DNA of 64,000 nucleotides from NCBI RefSeq assembly GCF_014844075.1, contig NZ_CP062165.1, forward strand, positions 7,487,122 to 7,551,121, in the 5' to 3' direction. This DNA is from Paenibacillus sp. JNUCC-31 (GTDB lineage Bacteria > Bacillota > Bacilli > Paenibacillales > Paenibacillaceae). The position numbers and the translations under genes were made by a program. Positions 37,209 through 47,616 of the stretch are shown here, piece after piece. The notes below the pieces were generated by a model. The model made no database searches. It was not told the DNA's origin and saw only the letters and a program-made list of their open reading frames with translations. The first letter of the stretch is position 1; each line of letters opens with the position of its first letter.

Positions 37209-37222
37209 TGAAAGCGTATTCA
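37209..37222 (+). promoter_or_regulatory. Catabolite-responsive element (cre)
   Basis: TGAAAGCGTATTCA fits the cre consensus TGNAANCGNWNNCA at every fixed position. It lies 166 bases upstream of the galactanase start and would bring CcpA repression when preferred sugars are present. The rest of 37075-37387 holds the promoter and leader. Confidence 0.7.
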
Positions 37223-37387
37223 ATTTAACTACACTGGATAATGATAACAGAATTGAGAAAGGAGAGTTATAGGCAACTCATCATAAAACAGTGAATGAAC
37301 ACTGCCAGTTGGGTGCATTCATTGTCTTAATTCGCAGCTATGAAAGCTATTCACACCATACTTGGATGAACTCAAGGAGGTCACACA

Positions 37388-39979
37388 GTGAACACAAGAA
37401 AACGGATCATGTCTATTACACTTGCACTACTTTTATCATTGACTCTCTTCAACGTGCCGGCAAAGGCGAATTCCACAACTGCTGAATCAGCCCCTACCTT
37501 CGCTAAGGGTGCAGATGTAAGCTGGCTGCCGCAACTGGAGGCTTTAGGGCAGAAATTTTATAATGACAAAGGAAAAGAAGAAGATCTTCTCCAAATTATA
37601 AAGAGTCACGGGATTGATTCGATCCGTCTGCGCGCCTTCGTTAATCCTTCAGAGGATCCTTCCAATGGTCACAACAGCACTGAAGAAGTAATCGAGATGG
37701 CTTCTCGTGTAAACGATTTTGGATTCAGGGTCATGATTGACCTGCATTACAGTGATTCCTGGGCTGATCCCGGCAAGCAGCATACGCCAAAGGCATGGGA
37801 AGGTTCGGATCTGGAGCAGTTAAAGGCCCATGTCTCCGAATATACGACCGAAGTTATGGAGGGTCTGAAGGAAGCCAGCGTCACACCGGAATGGATTCAG
37901 ATTGGTAACGAAATTAACAATGGTATGCTGCATCCAATCGGCGCTTATAGCAATACTACTAACTTGGTAGAGCTACTTCAATCAGGCTCGTATGCGGCTA
38001 AAAAAGTTTTTCCCGATATAAAAGTCATTATCCACCGTGCCAACGGAGCAGATAAAGGTGTGATTGACTTTTACGATGGTTTAATAGAGGCTGGCCTTAA
38101 GGAGACCGACTTTGATATTATCGGTCTTTCCTATTATCCGGACTCTGTCTATACCACTTCTATTGATGAACTGTCTGAAAACATGAATATGCTTGCTGAT
38201 AAATTCAGCAAGGAAGTGATGATTGTTGAAATCGGTGGCAATGTCAGAAAAAATGAAGATAACGTGTATAACATGCTCGTAGCTACGCAGCAGAAGTTGA
38301 AAGAGGTGCCAAACAATCTAGGATCCGGTATTTTCTATTGGGCTCCTGAAGGTGTCTTCTTCGGTTACCCGCTTTCGGCCTGGAATTCGGATGGCACCCC
38401 TTCCCTCGCCATGGATGCCTTCCTTGACAATGCTGAACAAGTGAATCGTCAAAAGGTAACTGGCGTGAAGCTAGACAAGAGTACAACGACGGTTGAAGTA
38501 GGTGATACCGATCGCTTGCGGGCCACTGTTGCTCCTAAAGATGCTACCTATCAAGGGGTAATCTATACCAGCTCTAACCCTGACGCTGTAAAGGTAGACC
38601 GCTATAATGGAACTGTGTCTGGGCTTGCCGAAGGGAAATCAACGATTACAGTCACCGCTTATGAAGGGAAATTCACCGACAGCGCCGAGGTTGTCGTCAT
38701 CCCAAGCTCCAATCCCATTGAAAATCCTGGATTTGAGAACGGATTAAGCGGTTGGGACGTGACGGATAATCACAATGACGCTGTAAGCACAGGAACCGAT
38801 ATGTATTCCGGTTCATCGGCATTACATTACTGGAGCGCACAGGCTACAGAATTCACTGTTTCGCAGAAGCTTACAGGACTCGAAAACGGAACGTATGAAC
38901 TGTCTGCCTGGGTTTCCGGCGGGGGTGAGGGAAACATCGCTGAGATTTTTGCCGGTGAACAAAAGCATAGCTTTACCAATACGGGCTGGACGCAGTGGTC
39001 TAACCCTACTATAGAAATGATTGAAGTTACGGATGGAACCTTGACTATTGGTGCCAATCTGAAGTATTCCGGCGGACAATGGGGAAATATCGATGACTTC
39101 AAGCTTGTGAAGAAAGCGGAAGCCATTCAAACGAAGAACCTGACCGTAAATGGCAAAACTGCTTCATGGTACTTGAGCGGAGAGCAACCGACATCGTTCG
39201 GGGATAGCGTTGGCTCCAAGGCATTCGACTATGGTGATGAGCAGCCGATCGACTTTACACTTCTCCATGAAATTTCTGGTCTTGCACCGGGAACCTATAC
39301 AATGGAAGCCAAGGTATTTGGCGATAAAGGCGAGCCTGATCAAGGATCTGTTATGTACGCTGTATCCAAAGGACAGACCTACTCCATCCCGCTTACCTAT
39401 AGAGGAAGCACCTGGGAGAAACCGGCTACGTTAAGCCTGGAGCATGTACATGTAGACGACGGTGTTGCTGAGGTGGGCTTTATTGTAAAAACAAGCACCA
39501 ACGAACATTTTGGTTATCTGGATGATATCACCTTTGTTCGTACCAGCGATGATATCAACCGTGCCGAATTTGTGTCCCTTCTCGTTCGTGCACTCGGCGT
39601 AAAATCATCCACGGCTGTCCCTTTCAGAGACGTGAAATCCACTCAATGGTATGCTGGTGATGTGTCCGCTGCATTTAAAGCTGGTCTTGTGCAGGGCCAT
39701 ACCGCAACCAGATTTGCGCCTGAAGCGAGAATTACCCGGCAAGAGCTGGCAGCCATTCTGGTGAAAGCTTATGCGCTGAAGACGGGAAATACAGCACCAG
39801 TTGGTTCCTCTGTCTCCTTCTCCGATGCCAAACTGATTAGCGGATGGGCCAAGGATGATGTAGCCGCTGCTGTATCGCTTGGATTACTCGAAGGTGTAAC
39901 GAACGAAAGCTTTATGCCGCAAGCCTTTGTCAGCCGTACTGAATCTGAGCAGGCAATCGCTGCTCTTATGAAACAATAA
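37388..39979 (+). CDS. SLH-anchored arabinogalactan endo-beta-1,4-galactanase (GH53)
   Basis: 863 residues starting at GTG behind GGAGGTC. Residues 1-28 are a signal peptide. A GH53 catalytic domain follows (about 35-355) with acid/base Glu175 in Q-I-G-N-E-I and nucleophile Glu281 in V-M-I-V-E-I-G-G. Then come a BIG2-type Ig domain (about 360-435), a CBM-like beta-sandwich (about 440-580), a second CBM-like module resembling CBM61 (about 580-720), and two SLH repeats (about 725-863). It cuts beta-1,4-galactan side chains of pectin outside the cell while tethered to the cell wall polymer. It faces the minus-strand GH42/transporter operon and is probably co-regulated with it. Confidence 0.93.
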   Translation: MNTRKRIMSITLALLLSLTLFNVPAKANSTTAESAPTFAKGADVSWLPQLEALGQKFYNDKGKEEDLLQIIKSHGIDSIRLRAFVNPSEDPSNGHNSTEEVIEMASRVNDFGFRVMIDLHYSDSWADPGKQHTPKAWEGSDLEQLKAHVSEYTTEVMEGLKEASVTPEWIQIGNEINNGMLHPIGAYSNTTNLVELLQSGSYAAKKVFPDIKVIIHRANGADKGVIDFYDGLIEAGLKETDFDIIGLSYYPDSVYTTSIDELSENMNMLADKFSKEVMIVEIGGNVRKNEDNVYNMLVATQQKLKEVPNNLGSGIFYWAPEGVFFGYPLSAWNSDGTPSLAMDAFLDNAEQVNRQKVTGVKLDKSTTTVEVGDTDRLRATVAPKDATYQGVIYTSSNPDAVKVDRYNGTVSGLAEGKSTITVTAYEGKFTDSAEVVVIPSSNPIENPGFENGLSGWDVTDNHNDAVSTGTDMYSGSSALHYWSAQATEFTVSQKLTGLENGTYELSAWVSGGGEGNIAEIFAGEQKHSFTNTGWTQWSNPTIEMIEVTDGTLTIGANLKYSGGQWGNIDDFKLVKKAEAIQTKNLTVNGKTASWYLSGEQPTSFGDSVGSKAFDYGDEQPIDFTLLHEISGLAPGTYTMEAKVFGDKGEPDQGSVMYAVSKGQTYSIPLTYRGSTWEKPATLSLEHVHVDDGVAEVGFIVKTSTNEHFGYLDDITFVRTSDDINRAEFVSLLVRALGVKSSTAVPFRDVKSTQWYAGDVSAAFKAGLVQGHTATRFAPEARITRQELAAILVKAYALKTGNTAPVGSSVSFSDAKLISGWAKDDVAAAVSLGLLEGVTNESFMPQAFVSRTESEQAIAALMKQ

Positions 39980-40135
39980 TTGTAATGATTCAGAGGGGGC
40001 CCAAACGTCATGTGTTAATGACTAAGGGATACCCCTTTTTAAGTTTGTAATTTCTGGAGATCAGATATTACAGTCCAAAGTCATCATTGCTACTTGTCGA
40101 AGTAATATAGATGAAGCAAACACGAAATTGTAAAA

Positions 40136-40190
40136 CGTCCATTATAAAAACTCCGCCTTATGTAAGAAGACGGAGTTTTTATAATGGACG
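40136..40190. terminator. Bidirectional terminator, 20-base arms
   Basis: Perfect arms at 40136-40155 and 40171-40190 around a 15-base loop contain AAAAACTCCG/CGGAGTTTTT, so T-runs exist on both strands. It separates the convergent galactanase and GH42 genes. Confidence 0.88.
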
Positions 40191-40214
40191 CCTATATGAA
40201 TTTACATACAGAAT

Positions 40215-42281
40215 CTAACCCTTGTTTCGTCGTAAAATGTAGGAACCGTTAACAGGCAAATTGATCCGGCCAGATCTGGCTTCACCCGTTTCAGCATTCA
40301 CGTATCCGTCTTGATGCAGATCAATCCCTGCTTCAGTTCCAGAGAAGTTAAGTAAAAACACATAATCCGTATCTCCATCTGTTCGTAGTTGAGCGGTCAC
40401 TCCCTCGGGAAGCTTACAATCGATTGATCTCCGAACACCTGCTTCCTCTACTAGCTTGCCGTAGAACGCCTGATAGAACCTATCACCGCTAACTCTCGCT
40501 GCAAGATAATATGCTTTTCCGTCACCTAGACGATTCACGGTGAGTGCCGGACGTCCTGCGTAGAAGTCGTCACCATAAACAGCGAGCACTTCTGCTGTCT
40601 CCGCGTGAATCAGATCGCACAGCTCATGCACTTCAAAGGAACCTTCTAGGCCCAGTGCATTGTCAGCGTTTAACACAATAGAATTACGGTCGTTATCATG
40701 TAGCCCTTCGAGCTCTTCAGACCATATACCGACTGTTGTGCGCAACGGACCAGGGAAACCTCCGAGATGACACAGATCATTCTCATCAACGATTCCGCTC
40801 CAATAGGTGACAGCTACCGTACCTCCATTTTGCACAAACTGTTCAATCTTCTCTCCTGTCTCTTGACGGAGAAGATAGGCCATTGGTAATACGATTAGTT
40901 TGTAGTTGGAGAAGTGATCATCCGACCCGATAATATCGACAGGTACCCCCATTTCCCATAATGCACGGTGATGCTGAGCCACGGTCTGTTCATAATGCAA
41001 TCCACCATTACGCGGACCCTGTGCATCATTAATGGCCCAGCGATTATCCCAATCACACAAAATGGCTGCTTCGGCCGGAACATAAGTACCAATTACATCG
41101 GACAGTCCCGCAAGGGTCCTTCCTAGGTCAGCAACATCCTCGAATACGCGTGTATGCTCGTGACCAACGTGATCCACAACAGCGCCATGGAATTTCTCAC
41201 TGGAGCCACGACTCTTGCGCCACTGGAAGTACTGAACCGTATCTGCACCGTGAGCTACAGCCTGTAATGAAGAAAGGCGATGCATGCCTGGACGTTTGAG
41301 CTTACTTACTGCCTGCCAGTTCGTCAAACTTGGCGTACTCTCCATCAACATGAACGGCTGTTTCTTTAAACTGCGAAATAGATCGTGATTAAAGGCGAAC
41401 CATGATGCTTCATTACGATCGGAAGCAGCTTCATGCCATTTAGGATATGCATCCCATGAAATCACGTCCAGCTCTTCAGCGAACGCACGATAATCCAAAC
41501 CGTAGAACCAATCCATCATATTCGTTGTACATGGCAGTTCCGGGTTAGCATCTTTTAAGGCATTTACCTCATGTTTATAGAAATCCAACGTTTGATCGGA
41601 TACGAAACGCCGCCAATCCAGGTTTTGACCGTGTACCGCATTCTCCCCATGGGGTGCTGGAGATTCTACTTGCGTCCAATCGGTATAGGTATGACTCCAG
41701 AACGTTGTCCACCATGCGCGATTCAACTTGTCAATTGATCCGTATTTGGCCTTCAGCCACTCTCGAAACGCGGATTGACAGTAATCACAGTGGCATTCGC
41801 CTCCTAATTCGTTAGAAATATGCCAACCAAGTATTGCAGGATGATTCGCGTATCGTTCAGCAAGTTTTGTATTCATAATCGTTGTTTTGTCACGATAAAC
41901 GGGTGACGTATAGCAATGATTGTGACGCACACCAAACAGATTGCGAACTCGGTTCATCTCAACCCGAAGGACTTCAGGATACTTCTGCGCCATCCATGCG
42001 GGTCTGGCGCCACTTGGTGTAGCCATCCATGCGTATATGCCATTCTCTGCGAACGTATCAAGTACATGATCCATCCATTCAAAATTAAAATGACCTTCCT
42101 CCGGTTCCAAAGCAGACCATGCGAAGATCCCGATAGCCATGACGTTGCAATTGGCCAGTTTCATAAGCCTGATATCTTCTTCAAATACCTTGGGATCGTG
42201 TAGCCATTGATCTGGATTGTAGTCGGCACCATGCATAAATGCTGGCAGCTTGCTGCTAATGGGAGGAAATTTATTTGCCAT
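40215..42281 (-). CDS. Beta-galactosidase GH42
   Basis: 688 residues. AAAGGAG lies ten bases before the ATG. GH42 signature with acid/base Glu158 in H-I-S-N-E-L-G-G-E and nucleophile Glu314 in F-M-L-M-E-S-T-P. Cys123, Cys163, Cys165 and Cys168 form the zinc site seen in many GH42 enzymes. No signal peptide, so cytoplasmic. It would split galacto-oligosaccharides imported by the adjacent transporter into galactose. It is the last gene of the minus-strand operon and ends at the shared terminator. Confidence 0.93.
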   Translation of the reverse strand: MANKFPPISSKLPAFMHGADYNPDQWLHDPKVFEEDIRLMKLANCNVMAIGIFAWSALEPEEGHFNFEWMDHVLDTFAENGIYAWMATPSGARPAWMAQKYPEVLRVEMNRVRNLFGVRHNHCYTSPVYRDKTTIMNTKLAERYANHPAILGWHISNELGGECHCDYCQSAFREWLKAKYGSIDKLNRAWWTTFWSHTYTDWTQVESPAPHGENAVHGQNLDWRRFVSDQTLDFYKHEVNALKDANPELPCTTNMMDWFYGLDYRAFAEELDVISWDAYPKWHEAASDRNEASWFAFNHDLFRSLKKQPFMLMESTPSLTNWQAVSKLKRPGMHRLSSLQAVAHGADTVQYFQWRKSRGSSEKFHGAVVDHVGHEHTRVFEDVADLGRTLAGLSDVIGTYVPAEAAILCDWDNRWAINDAQGPRNGGLHYEQTVAQHHRALWEMGVPVDIIGSDDHFSNYKLIVLPMAYLLRQETGEKIEQFVQNGGTVAVTYWSGIVDENDLCHLGGFPGPLRTTVGIWSEELEGLHDNDRNSIVLNADNALGLEGSFEVHELCDLIHAETAEVLAVYGDDFYAGRPALTVNRLGDGKAYYLAARVSGDRFYQAFYGKLVEEAGVRRSIDCKLPEGVTAQLRTDGDTDYVFLLNFSGTEAGIDLHQDGYVNAETGEARSGRINLPVNGSYILRRNKG

Positions 42282-42397
42282 CTTATTGTATCTCCTTTGT
42301 TGTTTATTCTATAAAGTGCGTATTCTAAAAGTACGATTTTGAACAATCTTCAAAAAGAAAGAGGGGAAATTCTCCCCTCAAGTTAAAACCTTCCGTT

Positions 42398-43933
42398 TTA
42401 TTGCTTCGCAAGGAAGGCGTCGATCTGCGATTGCATCTCTTGCTGAACTTTATCTATGCCCGCAGCCTTGAGCTGAGCATTCAAATCATCCAAGCCTTTC
42501 TCTGTATCCTGTACCAGTCCATACTCCAACGGAATTCCATAACGCACCATAATGTTGCTGATATTGGCTACTTCCGTTTTAACCTTCGAGTCATCAAACA
42601 CAAATGTTTCTAATGGGTAGTGATATACATCTTCCTGCCAATTGTTAAAAATGTCGTCGGCTTCTTTCGGATAAGAAGCATCCTGTCGATTCAGATATGA
42701 GTTCCAGCCCCAGTTGGAAAAGCCCGTATAATTACCAGAGCTTGGTGCAGGCGTAAACTTGTCATCACCTTCGGGATTATAGTGTGTACCCGCGATTCCA
42801 TACATGCTAAGATCATGAATCTCCTGATCATTCTGCAACAGGTCGATTACCATCAACGCCCGTTCTGAATGCTTGGAAGTGGAATGAATGGCAATTCCGT
42901 TCTGGGTCGAGATGGCACCAAGTTTTTTGCTTTCTGGTGTAATATCAGCAATGGCGAACTCCATATCAGGAGTATCTCGACGGGCTTCCGCCAGATTAAA
43001 TCCGGTTGTTCCAAGATTATGTGCATAGGAGGAAACTTTACCTGCTTTCATGTCCTGCCAAATATCATTTTTATTGGTTACAACATTTTTTGACCAAGCA
43101 CCGTTATCAGCCAAATCCTTATAAAAACCAAGCAACTCCTTAAACTCTGGTGTTTCGTAGACATTAAATATTTGTCCTGTAGCATCATCCAATTTGTAGG
43201 TTAATGGAATACGCAAGTCGACAACTCTGAAATCATTGTTTTGCTCAAGGGCAATCTGATCAAGCTCATGCCATCTCCAACCGTCTGCGCCTTTAGCTCC
43301 AAATGGTGAGATGCCCTGTTCATTTGTAGCAATAGTCTTGAGATAGTTTGCATAGGATTCCAAACTGTTGATCTCTGGAAGATTGTGCTTCTGACGAAGA
43401 TCCTCGCGGTATAGCACAACTTTGTTCGTCACTTCCAGGTTATTGTTTGGCACCATATACAATTTGTTGTTAATCTTTGCCTGATCCCATGATACTTTTG
43501 GCATTTCCGCCCACGTCTGAGGTGCATATTGCTGTAGCATATCCTCTGTGATTTCCTTGAAACCACCTTTGATGGCCTGGTCGTTATAGTACGCCCAGCT
43601 CGATGTATACACGAGATCGAAATTTTCATTAGCCGCAAATTTCAACGGATACTTCTGGCTCCAATCGGACCAGTCCAGGAATTCGACTTCAAGAGTTGTA
43701 TTAATTTTCTCCTTCAGCTTTTTGTTCAGCTCACCGATGACCAGATCATAATCGACTGGTTTCCCGCCAAGTAGAATCATCTTCAGTGTAACTTCATCCA
43801 CGGTTCCACCCGAATCAGAGTCTGAACCTCCCGCATCCTGGTTTCCTCCATTGCCGGAACAAGCGGATAATGCCATGGATAGAACAAGAGCCATGGCAAG
43901 CAGCCAAAAAGCTGTTTTATTTTTGCGTTTCAT
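42398..43933 (-). CDS. Sugar-binding lipoprotein (CUT1 ABC transporter)
   Basis: 511 residues with a lipoprotein signal (L-S-A-C-S-G, Cys at about residue 25), then a typical extracellular solute-binding fold related to LipO/YtcQ. AGGGGG precedes the ATG. It lies between the permease genes and GH42. With a galactanase opposite and GH42 behind, the likely ligand is galacto-oligosaccharide. A closely similar paralogue is encoded at 49525-51066. Confidence 0.92.
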   Translation of the reverse strand: MKRKNKTAFWLLAMALVLSMALSACSGNGGNQDAGGSDSDSGGTVDEVTLKMILLGGKPVDYDLVIGELNKKLKEKINTTLEVEFLDWSDWSQKYPLKFAANENFDLVYTSSWAYYNDQAIKGGFKEITEDMLQQYAPQTWAEMPKVSWDQAKINNKLYMVPNNNLEVTNKVVLYREDLRQKHNLPEINSLESYANYLKTIATNEQGISPFGAKGADGWRWHELDQIALEQNNDFRVVDLRIPLTYKLDDATGQIFNVYETPEFKELLGFYKDLADNGAWSKNVVTNKNDIWQDMKAGKVSSYAHNLGTTGFNLAEARRDTPDMEFAIADITPESKKLGAISTQNGIAIHSTSKHSERALMVIDLLQNDQEIHDLSMYGIAGTHYNPEGDDKFTPAPSSGNYTGFSNWGWNSYLNRQDASYPKEADDIFNNWQEDVYHYPLETFVFDDSKVKTEVANISNIMVRYGIPLEYGLVQDTEKGLDDLNAQLKAAGIDKVQQEMQSQIDAFLAKQ

Positions 43934-43973
43934 CGTTGTAACCCCCTGTTAAGTAAATATGAATGCATTAACA

Positions 43974-44891
43974 TTATCCTTTGACTGCACCGATCGTAAG
44001 TCCTTTTACAAAATAGCGCTGAATGAACGGATACACGAGCAGGATCGGTCCAATCGCGACAATGGTCATGGCCATTTTAAGACTTTCCGTTGGAATCTGC
44101 AGATTCACAACAGCGCCTGAAGCTACCATCGCTTTACGCATCCCGTCCATGTTACCCAACATTTTATACAGATAGTACTGCAACGGCATGAGATTTTCAT
44201 TGGTGATAAACAGCATCGCGTGATACCAGTCATTCCAGTAGCCCAATGCGATGAACAAACCGATGGTTGCCAACGCAGGTTTGGTCAAAGGCAGAATGAG
44301 TTTCACATAAATTAGAAAATCTCCCGCCCCATCGATCTTGGCAGATTCCGTAATTGCATCGGGAATGCTGTTCATGAACGACTTCATGACAATAATATAA
44401 AATACATTCAGTAACATAGGGAGCACTAGGATCAGAAACGTATCTTTTAATTGCAGATAGTTAACGATCATGAGATACCATGGAACCAAACCACCACTGA
44501 ACAACGTAGTGAAGAAGAAGAAAAATGAGAACCCGTTCCGCCATTTAAAATCTTTTCTTGCCAATGCATATGCCGTCATCGATGTAAGGAACAAACCTAC
44601 AATGGTTCCGACAACCGTAACGCTGATGGTTACTGCATAAGCTCTGATTAATTGTCCCGGGAATTCAAAGAGCAATTTGTATGCTTCCAATGAAAACACC
44701 GAAGGAAAGAGTTGATATCCATCCTTAATGATGCTGCTCTCTTCTGTCAGTGACGACGAGAGTACAAGTATAAAAGGAACCAGACAGAAGAGCGAGATTG
44801 CGGTAAGTAGGATGTAACCGATGATCTGTAGCAACTTTTCATCCCGTCCTGTCCGGCCAGGTGATTTGCTTATTGTTAATTGTCCACTCAA
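43974..44891 (-). CDS. CUT1 ABC transporter permease (LplC/YtcP-like)
   Basis: 305 residues, about six membrane helices. The EAA loop reads E-S-A-K-I-D-G-A-G-D-F-L-I-Y-V-K-L-I-L-P-L, contacting the ATPase. The ending G-L-T-I-G-A-V-K-G is standard for this LplC/YtcP group. 45 bases separate it from the other permease and 40 from the binding protein, so the three are one operon. The ATPase is missing, as usual for CUT1 systems that share a distant MsmX-type subunit. Confidence 0.92.
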   Translation of the reverse strand: MSGQLTISKSPGRTGRDEKLLQIIGYILLTAISLFCLVPFILVLSSSLTEESSIIKDGYQLFPSVFSLEAYKLLFEFPGQLIRAYAVTISVTVVGTIVGLFLTSMTAYALARKDFKWRNGFSFFFFFTTLFSGGLVPWYLMIVNYLQLKDTFLILVLPMLLNVFYIIVMKSFMNSIPDAITESAKIDGAGDFLIYVKLILPLTKPALATIGLFIALGYWNDWYHAMLFITNENLMPLQYYLYKMLGNMDGMRKAMVASGAVVNLQIPTESLKMAMTIVAIGPILLVYPFIQRYFVKGLTIGAVKG

Positions 44892-44936
44892 AGGGTATCT
44901 CTCCTTTCAATTTTGCTGGATCTTGATTCGCTTATG

Positions 44937-45866
44937 TTAGAATAGTGCGCGATCTTTGTCGTATCTACGTACTACATAGTTAGCGATCAGGATGGTGACG
45001 AAACCAAGAATCGACTGATAGAATCCGGCAGCAGATGACATTCCAATGTCATTGGATGAAGTCAGCGACCTGAATACGAATGTATCAATAACATCCGTGT
45101 TAGCGAATAACAAACCATTGTTGCCGACCATATTGTAGAACATTCCGAAATCGCCTCGGAATATATTACCGATAGATAGCAACACTAGAATAATTACTGT
45201 TGGGAACAAGTTAGGAATCGTGATTCTGAATATGCGTTGAAACACATTTGCTCCATCAATCTCTGCTGCTTCATACATCTCAGTGTCGATGCTGGTGATG
45301 GCAGCGAGATACATAATTGAACCGTATCCAATGGCTTTCCATGCCGATACGATAACGAGTATGTATGGCCAATAAGCTGCTGTGTTGTAAATATCAATCG
45401 GTTCCATGCCGAACGTGTTAAGAATAACGTTGATCAGACCAAAGTCATAGCTGAACAAGTTGTAGGCGATTGCGCCGACAACGACCCATGATATGAAATA
45501 AGGTAGGAACAACATGGTTTGGAAGAGCTTGCGCGACCACTTATGCGCAACTTCGAATAGTAATATCGCCATCGTAATCTGAAGCAGGTTATTCACGATA
45601 ATGAAGGCAATGTTGTATAATGCCGTATTTCGAGTTACCTGCCAAGCCTGTCCAGACTCGAAAAAGAAGCGGAAGTTATCCAGCCCATTCCAAGGGCTTC
45701 CAAAGATCCCACCGTCATACGTGAACTGTTTAAATGCCAAAACAATGCCTGCCATTGGAATATAAGCGAACACGATAAAAAACAGTACAGCTGGAAGCAG
45801 CATGAGCAATAAGGTTCGGTATTTCACCAAATCCCCCCAAAAGCCGTTTCGATTCATAGATGTCAC
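44937..45866 (-). CDS. CUT1 ABC transporter permease (LplB-like)
   Basis: 309 residues with six helices and the EAA loop E-A-A-E-I-D-G-A-N-V-F-Q-R-I-F-R-I-T-I-P. The N-terminus Y-R-T-L-L-L-M-L-L-P-A-V-L-F-F-I-V-F-A-Y-I-P-M is typical of LplB. First gene of the transporter/GH42 operon. Pairs with the product of 43974-44891 to form the membrane channel. Confidence 0.92.
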   Translation of the reverse strand: MTSMNRNGFWGDLVKYRTLLLMLLPAVLFFIVFAYIPMAGIVLAFKQFTYDGGIFGSPWNGLDNFRFFFESGQAWQVTRNTALYNIAFIIVNNLLQITMAILLFEVAHKWSRKLFQTMLFLPYFISWVVVGAIAYNLFSYDFGLINVILNTFGMEPIDIYNTAAYWPYILVIVSAWKAIGYGSIMYLAAITSIDTEMYEAAEIDGANVFQRIFRITIPNLFPTVIILVLLSIGNIFRGDFGMFYNMVGNNGLLFANTDVIDTFVFRSLTSSNDIGMSSAAGFYQSILGFVTILIANYVVRRYDKDRALF

Positions 45867-45876
45867 CCTCTCTTTA

Positions 45877-45893
45877 TAACCGTATTTCGGTTA
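45877..45893. promoter_or_regulatory. Inverted repeat upstream of transporter operon
   Basis: TAACCG-N5-CGGTTA lies 11 bases upstream of the first permease start, between it and the regulator gene. It may be part of an operator or leader hairpin. Confidence 0.35.
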
Positions 45894-46026
45894 GCGTTAT
45901 GTTACTTTGATTATAGGCTTTTCGAATCATCACCTAACATTAAGTTAAGCAACTAAAAGTAATATGCAATCCACGATTTAATGAAGAAAACGCCGGAGCA
46001 TAAAAGCCTCGGCGCTTGTTGGGGAT

Positions 46027-47601
46027 CTAGATATTATGTTTCTTCCTATATTCACCTGGAGACATCCCGGTGGACTGTTTGAATTGTCGATTGAAATAAA
46101 TAATGTTCTTGTACCCAACCCTCTCGGCAATCTCATAGATTTTGAGCGAAGGATTACTAAGCAACTCGCATACACGTTTCATTCTCTGATCAAGCAGAAA
46201 ATCGCTGAAATTCATTCCGGTTTCTTCCTTAAACAGGTGACCCAAGTAGTTCGGAGAAAAGGCGAAATGAGCCGCTACCTCTTTCAGGGTCACTTTACAT
46301 TCAATTCTTTCTTTGGCGTAATTCAAGATATTCCTAATGAGCTTGCGATTAGTCTTTGATCGTTCCATAAACAGCTTCTCGGACAATTCAAAGAATCGCC
46401 GCCGCAACCACGATAATACATCACTCACCGTCTCAAAGTGGAACAATACCTGTGGCTGATGTGACTCCCATTGCAGCAATTCATATAGGTTCTCGTTCAA
46501 TTGTTGCAGATCTGCATGTAGCTTGGATGTGATCCGAATGATCAGATTATAGACGTCATTCATCTTGTGCAACGGTCGGTCACGTCCAAAAATTTGGAGC
46601 AGGCAGTCATCAATGCCAACTAGGTCATATGATAGAATCGCCTTCATCATCATTTCGATCATCTCTTCCAGATTCTCAGAAGACTTAACATCTGATTGAG
46701 ACTCGGTTACATCCCTTATGAGTCGGTTCTTGCCAATGAGCCATTTAGCATCTAGAGCTGTTAATGCTTGTTGGTAAGATTCAGGCAGACCTCGCCAATC
46801 ATCAGTAGACTTGCCATATCCGACAGTAATAGTCAGAGGAAATGCAGTTGCTACGGCCAGAATTAATTCTTCCAGCAGGATGACGTTTTCCTCTTCCGTT
46901 CCTTTTGCCAACATAATAAATTGATAGTCCGAGTGACTTGCGATAATTGTACCCAGTCCACTCTCCGTTGCTAACGTCTCAATATAACTCATGATGTCTC
47001 CGGACAGTCGCCGCCGATCATCTGCAGACATATCAAGCATCTTCCACTCCACATCATCCATCTCAATGATTGCTACAGCAGCCCCGTTACTGACAAGTGG
47101 TTGTATGAATTGCTGCATATGATTGTCGATCTGTTCGCCCGTTCGAGAGCTTAGCCAGTGGAGAAGTAGTGCTTGACTGGCGAGTGACAGGACCTCATCA
47201 TTGGTTTTCATTCTCTCTTGTTCCTGACTGATCTCACTACATTGCTGAACAAGAATATTTTGAAGTTCGTCATTATCAACTGGCTTCAATAAATAACCGG
47301 AAGCGTGAAGTGACAATGCCTCCCTCGCATAGTCGAAGTCTTCATGCCCACTAATAAAAATGATTTTCAGGTGAGGATGTGTTTCTTTTGCCTTTCGTGC
47401 GAATTCAATCCCCGTCATAATCGGCATGCGAATATCTGAAAGGAGAAGATCGATCTCCAACTTCTGCAATAATTCGAGTGCGACAAATCCATTATTCGCT
47501 GTTCCAACGACTTCAAGTGGCAAACCACTGCCGACTACCCTGCGCCTGAGCCATTCCAAGTCTATTCTCTCGTCATCTACGAGCATCACCTTTAAAGTCA
47601 T
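46027..47601 (-). CDS. YesN-like response regulator with AraC output
   Basis: 524 residues. The N-terminal receiver has phospho-acceptor Asp56 in L-L-S-D-I-R-M-P and a late Lys (L-L-K-P-V-D). A middle region of about 270 residues is of the YesN type. The C-terminal AraC domain has L-K-E-V-A-A-H-F-A-F-S-P-N-Y-L-G-H-L-F-K and V-G-Y-K-N-I-I-Y-F-N-R-Q-F-K. It likely activates the transporter/GH42 operon and perhaps the galactanase when its partner kinase senses galactan breakdown products. Fifteen bases separate it from the kinase. Confidence 0.93.
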   Translation of the reverse strand: MTLKVMLVDDERIDLEWLRRRVVGSGLPLEVVGTANNGFVALELLQKLEIDLLLSDIRMPIMTGIEFARKAKETHPHLKIIFISGHEDFDYAREALSLHASGYLLKPVDNDELQNILVQQCSEISQEQERMKTNDEVLSLASQALLLHWLSSRTGEQIDNHMQQFIQPLVSNGAAVAIIEMDDVEWKMLDMSADDRRRLSGDIMSYIETLATESGLGTIIASHSDYQFIMLAKGTEEENVILLEELILAVATAFPLTITVGYGKSTDDWRGLPESYQQALTALDAKWLIGKNRLIRDVTESQSDVKSSENLEEMIEMMMKAILSYDLVGIDDCLLQIFGRDRPLHKMNDVYNLIIRITSKLHADLQQLNENLYELLQWESHQPQVLFHFETVSDVLSWLRRRFFELSEKLFMERSKTNRKLIRNILNYAKERIECKVTLKEVAAHFAFSPNYLGHLFKEETGMNFSDFLLDQRMKRVCELLSNPSLKIYEIAERVGYKNIIYFNRQFKQSTGMSPGEYRKKHNI

Positions 47602-47616
47602 TCTGTCCCCTCCGTC

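Noticed and set aside
37209..37222. Possibility that the site is a YesN-type operator instead of cre
   Set aside because: Every fixed position of the cre consensus matches, and no second copy of another motif was seen near the transporter promoter.
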